Shown in pieces: positions 1 to 6,616 of a stretch of 6,915 bases of DNA. The DNA comes from Acidimicrobiaceae bacterium. GTDB taxonomy: Bacteria > Actinomycetota > Acidimicrobiia > Acidimicrobiales > Salinilacustritrichaceae. How positions within the stretch are numbered: the first letter of the stretch is position 1; the number at the start of each line of letters is the position of its first letter. The translations under genes were made by a program, and so were the position numbers. The stretch spans positions 1 to 6,915 of the forward strand of contig DMTU01000050.1 in NCBI GenBank assembly GCA_003476595.1. Direction: 5' to 3'. Under the pieces are notes generated by a model. The model saw only the letters and a list, made by a program, of their open reading frames with translations. It searched no databases and had not been told where the DNA came from.

Positions 1-637
1 CCACCGCCTGAACGTGGCCATCGGCGGCTTCTTCCGCGGTCAGCTCGCGGTGGCCGTGATCGTGGGGATCATGGTGAGCGTCGGCTTGGCGATCATCGAC
101 CTGCCGTTCTGGCTCATCGTCGGCATGATCGCCGGGGCGTTCAACCTGGTGCCGCTCATCGGCCCGTGGGTGGGCGCCGTGCCCGGCGTGATCATCGCCC
201 TCACCACCCGGGACTTCAGCACCGCGCTGTGGGTGGCGGCGATCATGACCATCGCCCAGCAGATCGACAACCACTTCATCAGCCCGCTCGTCATGCAGCG
301 CACGGTCAGCCTCCACCCGGCCGTGGTGATGCTGGCGCTGCTCGCCGGCGGCACCCTCGGCGGGTTCTTCGGACTCGTCCTGGCCGTGCCCGTCGCCGCG
401 ACCGTGAAGGTCATCGTGGGACACCTCTGGGCCGTCTACGTGCTCGAGGTGCCTGTCGAGGAGGTCATCGCCATGGACACCGGGCCACCGCTCGGTGGGC
501 ACGGCCCGCTCGAGCCCCTCGACGACTACGTGAACGACGAGATCGGGGTGGAGGAGCAGGTCGACCACCGGCTGGCCGAGGAGCGCCCCGCCGACCGCGC
601 GCCGATCCCCGAGGGTCAATCGGAGCGGCGCGGGTAG
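1..637 (+). CDS. AI-2E family transporter, C-terminal part (5' end outside window)
   Basis: This is the C-terminal 211 residues of an AI-2E family (TqsA/YdiK/PerM-like) polytopic inner-membrane protein. The frame is open from base 2 (first codons H-R-L-N), so the GTG at 14 is internal and the true start lies upstream. The visible part holds a hydrophobic hairpin with the family hallmark FNLVPLIGPWVGAVP (bases about 140-184), then QQIDNHFISPLVMQR and a long hydrophobic stretch, LALLAGGTLGGFFGLVLAVP, typical of the conserved C-terminal AI-2E region. A hydrophilic acidic tail of about 60 residues follows the last membrane segment. Family members have been linked to export of autoinducer-2 or to ion/proton antiport, and the substrate here cannot be told. 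The stop at 635-637 lies inside the 3' end of the opposing gpgS gene, and I see no terminator hairpin between them. Family assignment is confident; function is not. Confidence 0.9.
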   Translation, partial: HRLNVAIGGFFRGQLAVAVIVGIMVSVGLAIIDLPFWLIVGMIAGAFNLVPLIGPWVGAVPGVIIALTTRDFSTALWVAAIMTIAQQIDNHFISPLVMQRTVSLHPAVVMLALLAGGTLGGFFGLVLAVPVAATVKVIVGHLWAVYVLEVPVEEVIAMDTGPPLGGHGPLEPLDDYVNDEIGVEEQVDHRLAEERPADRAPIPEGQSERRG

Positions 638-1506
638 GTCTCCAGCTCCACCAGGGGAGGAAGCTCGTCGTGGGCGAGCGCCAGCGGTTCCAGCCCGGGG
701 CGGCGCAGGGTCAGGTGCTCGTCTCCCGTGGGCACGCCGGCACGGACCAGGGCGGCGCGCAGCACCTCGGCCGCCTGGGGGCCGAGCTGGCCGATCGTGC
801 GGTTGCGATGCCGTCGCACGCCCAGGTCGACCTCGGCGAGCCCGGCCATGCCGACCGACCGGTGGGCATCGATGAGCAGGGCGATGTCGACGCCGTAGCC
901 CTGGACGAACGGCAGCCGCTCGAGCAGCTCCCGCCGCCCGCCGTACTCGCCGGCCAGCGGCTGGGCGACCACGGTGAGCTCGGGGAACAGCATGGCCAGC
1001 GCCGGTCGGGCGACCAGCTCGGTGACGCGCCCGCCGCCCTCGCCCTCGACGAGGGGCCGGTCGTAGGCGCCCTTGACGAAGGACGCCTCCGGGTGCTCGA
1101 CCAGCGTGCCGATCAGGGCGGCGGCGAAGTGGGAGCTGAACTCGGTGATGTCGGCGTCGACCCAGACGACGAGGTCGCTCGTCGTCTCGTGCAGGGACTT
1201 CCACAGCGCGGCGCCCTTGCCGGCGCCGGTGAAGGCGGGCAGCGTGGTCCGCGCGTCCACCACCCGGGCGCCGGCATCCTGCGCGACCCGTGCCGTGGCG
1301 TCCCCGGAGTGGTCGTCGACCACCACAAGCTCGTCGATCAGGGGCACCGCGTCCTGCAGGTCGCGCCGGAGGGTCTCCACGATGGTGCCCACCGTGGCCT
1401 CCTCGTCCCTGGCCGGGAGGCACACCGCGACGGTCCGGTCGCCCTTGCGGGCGGCGATCCCGGTCGGGTCGAAGTCAGCGTGGGCCGTGCGCAGCATGGT
1501 CGACAC
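616..1506 (-). CDS. gpgS: Glucosyl-3-phosphoglycerate synthase (GT81-type glycosyltransferase)
   Basis: A 296-residue GT-A fold glycosyltransferase resembling mycobacterial GpgS, which transfers glucose from a nucleotide sugar to 3-phosphoglycerate. This is the first committed step to glucosylglycerate and, in mycobacteria, methylglucose lipopolysaccharides. Seen in the sequence: the nucleotide-binding start VAVCLPARDEEATVG (residues 26-40), VVVDDHSGD (61-69), GKGAALW (96-102), the metal-binding D-A-D (117-119), GGRVTELVARP (158-168), PLAGEY (183-188), GYGVDIALLID (203-213) and LGVRRHRNR (228-236). The last four closely match GpgS rather than generic GT2 enzymes. It is slightly shorter than mycobacterial GpgS because the N-terminal extension is reduced. 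I chose the GTG at 1506 because an AGGGGGA Shine-Dalgarno-like run (1518-1524, minus strand) lies 11 nt upstream; an ATG three codons later (1495-1497) is the alternative. The protein should be cytosolic. The gene is divergent from cysO and convergent with the transporter. Confidence 0.92.
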   Translation of the reverse strand: MSTMLRTAHADFDPTGIAARKGDRTVAVCLPARDEEATVGTIVETLRRDLQDAVPLIDELVVVDDHSGDATARVAQDAGARVVDARTTLPAFTGAGKGAALWKSLHETTSDLVVWVDADITEFSSHFAAALIGTLVEHPEASFVKGAYDRPLVEGEGGGRVTELVARPALAMLFPELTVVAQPLAGEYGGRRELLERLPFVQGYGVDIALLIDAHRSVGMAGLAEVDLGVRRHRNRTIGQLGPQAAEVLRAALVRAGVPTGDEHLTLRRPGLEPLALAHDELPPLVELETYPRRSD

Positions 1507-1582
1507 GTCGAGCAGTGTCCCCCTGCGCGGGGCCGACCATCAACCTGCGCCCGGCGGGGAATGCCCGAAGAGGGCGACTCGT

Positions 1583-1588
1583 TAGCAT
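1583..1588 (+). promoter_or_regulatory. Possible -10 box (TAGCAT) for the cysO-like gene
   Basis: TAGCAT fits the actinobacterial TAnnnT -10 pattern and would give a 5' leader of roughly 50 nt containing the cysO ribosome-binding site. No convincing -35 hexamer is visible 16-18 nt upstream. It lies in the only gap (1507-1647) between divergent gpgS and cysO, where a promoter for each strand is expected; nothing equally good is seen for gpgS. Confidence 0.35.
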
Positions 1589-1647
1589 CGAGGGAGCCGG
1601 TCCGTCCGGCCCCGTCGCCACCCCCGATCCCGAGGAACCCCCACGTC

Positions 1648-1923
1648 ATGAGCGCCACCGTCCGCATCCCCACCACCCTCCGCCCGATGGCCGGCGGCAA
1701 GTCCGAGGTCGAGGTCGAGGGCGCCACCGTCGGCGAGGTGCTCAAGTCCCTCGACGCCGCCCATCCCGGCTTCACCGACCGCCTGCTGGACGACGACGGC
1801 AACCTGCGCAAGTTCGTGAACGTGTTCGTGGCCGACGACGACGTCCGATTCATGGACGGCCTCGAGACCCCGGTGCCCGACGGTGAGACCGTCGCCATCA
1901 TCCCGGCGGTGGCAGGAGGCTGA
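1648..1923 (+). CDS. cysO: CysO-like sulfur-carrier protein (MoaD/ThiS family, ubiquitin fold)
   Basis: A 91-residue beta-grasp protein ending in Gly-Gly (residues 90-91), the tail that E1-like MoeB/MoeZ enzymes adenylate and convert to a thiocarboxylate. It resembles M. tuberculosis CysO along its whole length: VRIPTTLRP near the N-terminus, a Gly-Gly at 16-17, KFVNVFV (55-61), DDVRFMDGLETP (64-75) and a C-terminal IIPAVAGG. In mycobacteria the CysO thiocarboxylate donates sulfur to O-phosphoserine via CysM, and the Mec protease then frees cysteine. Neither cysM nor mec is next to it here, so the partners must be elsewhere, or the protein could serve molybdopterin or another sulfur pathway. 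The ATG has a GAGGA ribosome-binding motif at 1632-1636, 11 nt upstream. The same frame is open far upstream, but that is high-GC coding shadow antisense to gpgS. GroEL follows 109 bp downstream on the same strand behind its own operators. Confidence 0.85.
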   Translation: MSATVRIPTTLRPMAGGKSEVEVEGATVGEVLKSLDAAHPGFTDRLLDDDGNLRKFVNVFVADDDVRFMDGLETPVPDGETVAIIPAVAGG

Positions 1924-1937
1924 GCGGGGGCACGTCG

Positions 1938-1964
1938 TTAGCAGTCGGATGTTGCGACTGCTAA
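1938..1964 (+). promoter_or_regulatory. CIRCE-type HrcA operator, copy 1 (variant arms)
   Basis: Inverted repeat TTAGCAGTC (1938-1946), 9-nt spacer (1947-1955), GACTGCTAA (1956-1964). The length, 9-9-9 layout and sequence match the CIRCE operator of the heat-shock repressor HrcA (TTAGCACTC-N9-GAGTGCTAA), except for one C-to-G change in the left arm that is exactly mirrored in the right. Flanking bases 1936-1937 and 1965-1966 extend each arm to 11 bp. Its position directly upstream of groEL is where CIRCE elements are normally found, so HrcA-mediated, heat-inducible control of groEL is the natural reading. Confidence 0.9.
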
Positions 1965-1981
1965 CGCAACGTGCTTGGCTG

Positions 1982-2008
1982 TTAGCAGTCTCTGTCTAGG
2001 ACTGCTAA
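1982..2008 (+). promoter_or_regulatory. CIRCE-type HrcA operator, copy 2 (variant arms)
   Basis: A second inverted repeat with arms identical to copy 1: TTAGCAGTC (1982-1990), a 9-nt spacer of different sequence (1991-1999), GACTGCTAA (2000-2008). Bases 1981 and 2009 extend the arms to 10 bp. It starts exactly 44 bp after copy 1, about four helical turns, which would place both sites on nearly the same DNA face. The repeat ends 24 bp before the groEL start codon, so it probably overlaps the transcription start or the mRNA leader. No clear -35/-10 pair can be read around the two copies. Confidence 0.9.
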
Positions 2009-3658
<1,650 letters not shown>

Positions 3659-3683
3659 GAGCTGTGCTCCTGCGAACACCGGA

Positions 3684-3707
3684 ACGGGCGCCCTGCGGGG
3701 CGCCCGT
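3684..3707 (+). terminator. GC-rich stem-loop after groEL, probable terminator
   Basis: A perfect 10-bp stem (ACGGGCGCCC / GGGCGCCCGT) closes a 4-nt TGCG loop, starting 25 bp after the groEL stop. No T-run follows, as is common for high-GC actinobacterial terminators. It ends six bases before a -10-like box for the next gene, so it likely separates the two units. Confidence 0.7.
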
Positions 3708-3713
3708 CCCGCG

Positions 3714-3719
3714 TACGGT
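3714..3719 (+). promoter_or_regulatory. -10 box (TACGGT) of the histidine phosphatase gene
   Basis: TACGGT fits TAnnnT and lies 6 nt before the ATG at 3726, so transcription would begin at or near the A of the start codon, giving a leaderless mRNA. There is no Shine-Dalgarno sequence before that ATG, which agrees. The -35 region would fall inside the groEL terminator stem-loop and shows no consensus hexamer. Confidence 0.5.
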
Positions 3720-3725
3720 CAGGCC

Positions 3726-4385
3726 ATGACGACCACGCGCATCGTCCTCGTCCGCCACGGCGAGGCCCAGTCCCACGTCGAGGGCGTCGTGGGCGGCCGA
3801 AGGGGCTGCACCGGCCTGTCCGAGCTCGGGCGACGCCAGGCCTCGGCCCTGCGGGAGCGCCTGGACCGCACCGGTGAGCTGGGCGAGGTCCACGCCCTCT
3901 ACGCATCGACCCTGCCGCGGGCGTCGGAGACGGCGTCGATCATCGCGCCGGCCATCGGCGACCTCGACGTGGTCGAGCGCGACGACCTGCGCGAGTTCGA
4001 CATCGGGCCCGAGGGCGATGGCCTGGCATGGGAGGAGCTGGAGCAGCGGTTCCCCACCCCCGATGTGTGGACGCCGTTCCACCACCACGTCCCGGGGGCC
4101 GAGACCTGGGCCGGGTTCGCCGCCCGGGTCGGTGGGGCGCTGGACGAGATCGCCCGCGCCCACCGGGGCGAGACCGTCGTCGTCGCCTGCCACGGCGGCG
4201 TGGTGGAGCACAGCTTCACCGCGTTCCACGGCCGGGGGATGACGGGGTGGCTCGGCGGTGTCCTCATCCAGAACTGCGGCGTCACCGAGTGGCAGCACCA
4301 GGAGCGTCCGGAGATGCCGTGGGTCAAGGAGCGGACCTGGTCGCTGGTGCGCCACAACGACCACTCCCACGTGCCCACCTCCTGA
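3726..4385 (+). CDS. Histidine phosphatase family protein (phosphoglycerate mutase-like)
   Basis: A 219-residue member of the histidine phosphatase branch 1 superfamily, cytosolic and without a signal peptide. The catalytic set is complete by position: the phospho-accepting motif LVRHGEAQ with R10 and H11, R65 in STLPRASETA, the acid E90 in LREFDIGPEGDG, and the second histidine H156 in VVACHGG. Such proteins include cofactor-dependent phosphoglycerate mutases, cobalamin-pathway phosphatases, acid phosphatases and the mycobacterial glucosyl-3-phosphoglycerate phosphatase. The sequence does not settle the substrate. The segment after E90 (GPEGDGLAWEELEQRFP) and the C-terminal WVKERTWSLVRHNDHSHV are distinctive but not ones I can tie to a named subfamily. 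The ATG is supported by RIVLVRHGE starting four residues later, as usual, and by the -10 box 6 nt upstream. It converges on the DUF983 gene, with a strong hairpin between. Confidence 0.9.
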   Translation: MTTTRIVLVRHGEAQSHVEGVVGGRRGCTGLSELGRRQASALRERLDRTGELGEVHALYASTLPRASETASIIAPAIGDLDVVERDDLREFDIGPEGDGLAWEELEQRFPTPDVWTPFHHHVPGAETWAGFAARVGGALDEIARAHRGETVVVACHGGVVEHSFTAFHGRGMTGWLGGVLIQNCGVTEWQHQERPEMPWVKERTWSLVRHNDHSHVPTS

Positions 4386-4395
4386 CGCTTCTCTT

Positions 4396-4429
4396 CGCGC
4401 GGATCGACCGGAACCGGTCGATCCGCGCG
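4396..4429. terminator. Long palindromic hairpin between convergent genes, likely bidirectional terminator
   Basis: CGCGCGGATCGACCGG (4396-4411), AA, CCGGTCGATCCGCGCG (4414-4429) is a perfect inverted repeat with 16-bp arms; in RNA it would form a 15-bp stem with a GAAC loop. It starts 10 bp after the stop of the histidine phosphatase and lies 17 bp beyond the DUF983 stop (which reads leftward). There is no T-tract on either strand. Its position between converging genes makes a shared terminator the simplest explanation. Confidence 0.85.
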
Positions 4430-4446
4430 TCGCGAACGGGGCGGGC

Positions 4447-4872
4447 TCAGCCGGGGCCGTGGCGGGTCGGGGGCAGGTAGCGGGGGTCGACGTCGTCGTC
4501 GGGGTCGGGTGGGCGCATGGCCAGGTCGATGGCCGACCACAGGGACCGGGAGATCGGGAAGAAGAACACCGGGAACAGCGCGGCCACGCTGACGGCGGCG
4601 ACCAGGAGCACCCCGACGGGCGGGTCCGGGTAGGTCACCGCGAAGCCGACGGCGATGACCCCGAGCAGGAGCGTGAAGCTCACGATGATGTTCATCCCGA
4701 GCGAGCCGATCCACTGGTCCTCGACCCGGGTGGTCGGGTAGTTGCACCGGGGGCAGCGCTCGACCTGCTGGAACCAGCCCTCGAAGATGCCCCGGCTCCC
4801 GCACAGCGGGCATCGGCGCAGCAGCCCGCGCCGCACGACGCGCGAGGTGGTCAGGGGTTGCGGTTCCTCCAC
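4447..4872 (-). CDS. DUF983 family zinc-ribbon membrane protein
   Basis: A 141-residue protein with the DUF983 layout: a short basic N-terminus, a four-cysteine ribbon CPLCG (C21, C24) and CPRCN (C40, C43), then two hydrophobic segments at about residues 61-81 and 86-107, and a cytosolic-type acidic/proline tail. The cysteines probably bind zinc or another metal on one face of the membrane. The family has no firmly established function, though members often sit near cytochrome oxidase or membrane biogenesis genes; here the neighbour is a secreted SpoIID-type protein. The chosen GTG (4870-4872) overlaps the last 22 bp of that upstream gene, consistent with translational coupling, but has no clear Shine-Dalgarno. 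A GTG about 12 codons later is an alternative that would still keep all four cysteines. The frame is open much further upstream only because it shadows the spoIID-like gene. Confidence 0.8.
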   Translation of the reverse strand: MEEPQPLTTSRVVRRGLLRRCPLCGSRGIFEGWFQQVERCPRCNYPTTRVEDQWIGSLGMNIIVSFTLLLGVIAVGFAVTYPDPPVGVLLVAAVSVAALFPVFFFPISRSLWSAIDLAMRPPDPDDDVDPRYLPPTRHGPG

Positions 4873-6524
4873 GGCGCCATTGTCGCAGCGGCCCAGGTGG
4901 TTGCGGCAGCGAGCGCGGCGAGGACGACCAGCCGTCCGATCCGAGCGGCAGCCAGCCCGTCGGCCGGGGTCAGGGAACGGGGGCGCACCACGGCCAGGCT
5001 GCGCGCCCGTGCCGGCCGGACCGGACCGGCCTCGGCGGTGGCGACGGCCTCGGCGGTGGCGAGCTGGTCGGCCTCGACGGGAGCCGGCGGCGGTGGTGGG
5101 GCCTGCCCGGCAACGCCCGACTCGATGGTGAAGAAGGTGGAGCGCAGCCCGAGGCGCCGTCGGAAGTCCTGGGGATCGACCGGGCGGTCGCCGGCGTCGC
5201 TGACGAGGGTCATGGCGAGGGGGCGGCCGGACGGGCCGGCGGCATCGACGCGGACGTCGGTGATGCGCCCCGGGTAGCCGAGGCGTGCGGCGACGTCTGC
5301 GAGGGAGACCTCGAGGTTCCAGGGGCGGACGTCGTCGGTCGGTTCGGGTCGAGCCGGCAGGTACGGGATGTCGTACGACGAGCCGAACCCCTCTTGGACG
5401 GTGGCGGAGTGGCCGCCGGCAGAGGCCGAGTAGAAGGTCGCCGCCAGCGCGCCCCCGTGGGTGAGCACCCAGCCGCGGGTGGCGGCGACGGCTGCGTCCT
5501 GCCCGGCGCTCTCCCGGGCCACGCCGGCGTAGACCTGGCAGGACTCCGAGTCGCAGATCTCCCCTGCACCGGCCATGGCCCGCAGGGCGTAGGTGCGGGC
5601 AGCGACCGTCTGGGCCTGCACCGCCGCGGCCGGCCACGTGCCCGGGACCTCGGCCATGCCGCGGAGGTAGTCCTCGATGTCGACGTGGTTGCGCACCCGC
5701 ACCGAGCCGGCACCGCCGCCGACCTCGAGCAGGCCGCGGTAGGTGCGACCCCGGTCGATGGAGCGGACCGTGCCGCCGTCGACCGGGACCGCCCAGATCG
5801 GGGACGGCGAGCGGGGCGCCTCCGGGCCGGCGGCCGGCGCCGGTTCGGGGGCCGGCTCGGGTGCCGGGGGCTCGGGCTGCTCGTCGGCGGGCTCGCACCC
5901 CGCGCAACCGTCGGGCGTCGGCGCGGGCTGCGGTCCGGGATCGGTGTCCGGCGCCGGCGTGGGGGTCGGCTCGGGGGTGGTCTCGGGCGGGCAGAGCAGC
6001 ACGCAGTCCCGGGACTCCTGGAACATCTGGGCGTTGCCGACGTCGAGGCCGCGCACGCCGCCGCGGGAGACGCGCCAGCCGCTGCCGTCGTGGTGGATCG
6101 TGACCACCTCGCCGGGGCCGAGCGCGATGGGGAAGCCCTCGGCCTGGGGGCCGCCGCGGGCGGAGCGGAGCTCGCCGCCCTGGGGGAGGGCCAGCGTGGC
6201 GCGAGGTCCGCTGGCGATGCCGACCACGACCTCGCCACCGGCCGATCCGGTCTCGGTGCCGGGGTAGTAGTGGGCGAGGATGCCGGCGGCGTCCACACCC
6301 TGGGCGGCCATCGAGCGGGCGCCCCACTGGGACAGCCCCACGCCGTGGCCGTGGCCGCGACCGTCGAGGCGCAGCACGGCGACGCCGTCGGCCGGCGCGG
6401 CGAGGGCGGTCGGCACCGCGGCGAGGGTGCCGAGGACGGCGAGCAGCACCGCCACGAGGGCGGTGCGGGACCGTCGGTGCGGTCGGCGGCGCGAGCGCGC
6501 GGCTCGGAGCGGTTCGTCAGGCAT
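4851..6524 (-). CDS. Secreted SpoIID/LytB-domain protein with proline-rich insert and C-terminal membrane anchor
   Basis: A 557-residue exported protein related to SpoIID, the lytic transglycosylase that cleaves denuded peptidoglycan during Bacillus sporulation. Residues 1-43 form an Arg-rich signal peptide (hydrophobic core TALVAVLLAVLGTLAAV, likely cut after TALA). Next is a GHGHGVGLSQWGARSMAAQG block with HYYPGTE (58-91), a beta-rich region (98-165), a Pro/Glu-rich linker (179-241) with cysteines C174, C178, C207 and C210 at its edges, and the SpoIID core: VRNHVDIEDYLRGMAEVPGTWP, QAQTVAARTYAL (303-314), CQVYAGV and TFYSASAGGHSA. E292 matches the catalytic glutamate of SpoIID. A low-complexity tail and a hydrophobic segment (531-549) followed by WRNRNP may anchor the C-terminus. 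I chose the ATG at 6522-6524 because it gives a normal signal peptide; a GTG at 6591-6593 is less likely. Spore formation need not be implied: actinobacteria without endospores carry such proteins, presumably for cell-wall turnover. Confidence 0.88.
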   Translation of the reverse strand: MPDEPLRAARSRRRPHRRSRTALVAVLLAVLGTLAAVPTALAAPADGVAVLRLDGRGHGHGVGLSQWGARSMAAQGVDAAGILAHYYPGTETGSAGGEVVVGIASGPRATLALPQGGELRSARGGPQAEGFPIALGPGEVVTIHHDGSGWRVSRGGVRGLDVGNAQMFQESRDCVLLCPPETTPEPTPTPAPDTDPGPQPAPTPDGCAGCEPADEQPEPPAPEPAPEPAPAAGPEAPRSPSPIWAVPVDGGTVRSIDRGRTYRGLLEVGGGAGSVRVRNHVDIEDYLRGMAEVPGTWPAAAVQAQTVAARTYALRAMAGAGEICDSESCQVYAGVARESAGQDAAVAATRGWVLTHGGALAATFYSASAGGHSATVQEGFGSSYDIPYLPARPEPTDDVRPWNLEVSLADVAARLGYPGRITDVRVDAAGPSGRPLAMTLVSDAGDRPVDPQDFRRRLGLRSTFFTIESGVAGQAPPPPPAPVEADQLATAEAVATAEAGPVRPARARSLAVVRPRSLTPADGLAAARIGRLVVLAALAAATTWAAATMAPWRNRNP

Positions 6525-6604
6525 GGTCGTCGTGTTCCCCGACGGTGTTGTTCGTGCTGGGACCCACCTCCTCCTGCCCCCGCCGGATCCCACAGCCCGC
6601 TCCC

Positions 6605-6610
6605 TACGCT
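6605..6610 (+). promoter_or_regulatory. -10 box (TACGCT) of fdhD
   Basis: TACGCT fits TAnnnT and stands 6 nt before the GTG at 6617, the same geometry as upstream of the histidine phosphatase gene. Transcription would start on or beside the G of the start codon, giving a leaderless message. No Shine-Dalgarno and no clear -35 hexamer are visible. Confidence 0.5.
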
Positions 6611-6616
6611 GGGGGT

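Noticed and set aside
1582..1608. A third CIRCE half-site (TTAGCA) upstream of the cysO-like gene
   Set aside because: The sequence 9 nt further on (1600-1608) does not match the right arm, so no inverted repeat exists. The bases are better explained as part of a TAGCAT -10 box.
166..1647. Long plus-strand open frame running into the cysO-like gene
   Set aside because: The part before 1648 is Arg/Gly/Pro-rich shadow across the transporter and antisense to gpgS. The true protein starts at the ATG at 1648 with a GAGGA site upstream and CysO-type N-terminus.
1952..1980. Sigma-70-like promoter for groEL using TTGCGA (1952-1957) as -35
   Set aside because: The hexamer 17 nt downstream (TTGGCT) is a poor -10, and alternatives such as TAGGAC at 1997 are no better. 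A promoter must exist here but cannot be placed by eye.
5820..6000. Imperfect GC-rich repeats in the SpoIID-like gene as a possible tandem repeat element
   Set aside because: They encode the Pro/Glu/Ala-rich linker in frame and are explained by low-complexity coding sequence; no regular unit length is kept.
4873..6327. Minus-strand frame continuous with DUF983 upstream of its start
   Set aside because: It is Arg/Pro/Gly-rich out-of-frame translation of the SpoIID-like gene; the recognisable DUF983 protein begins around 4872.
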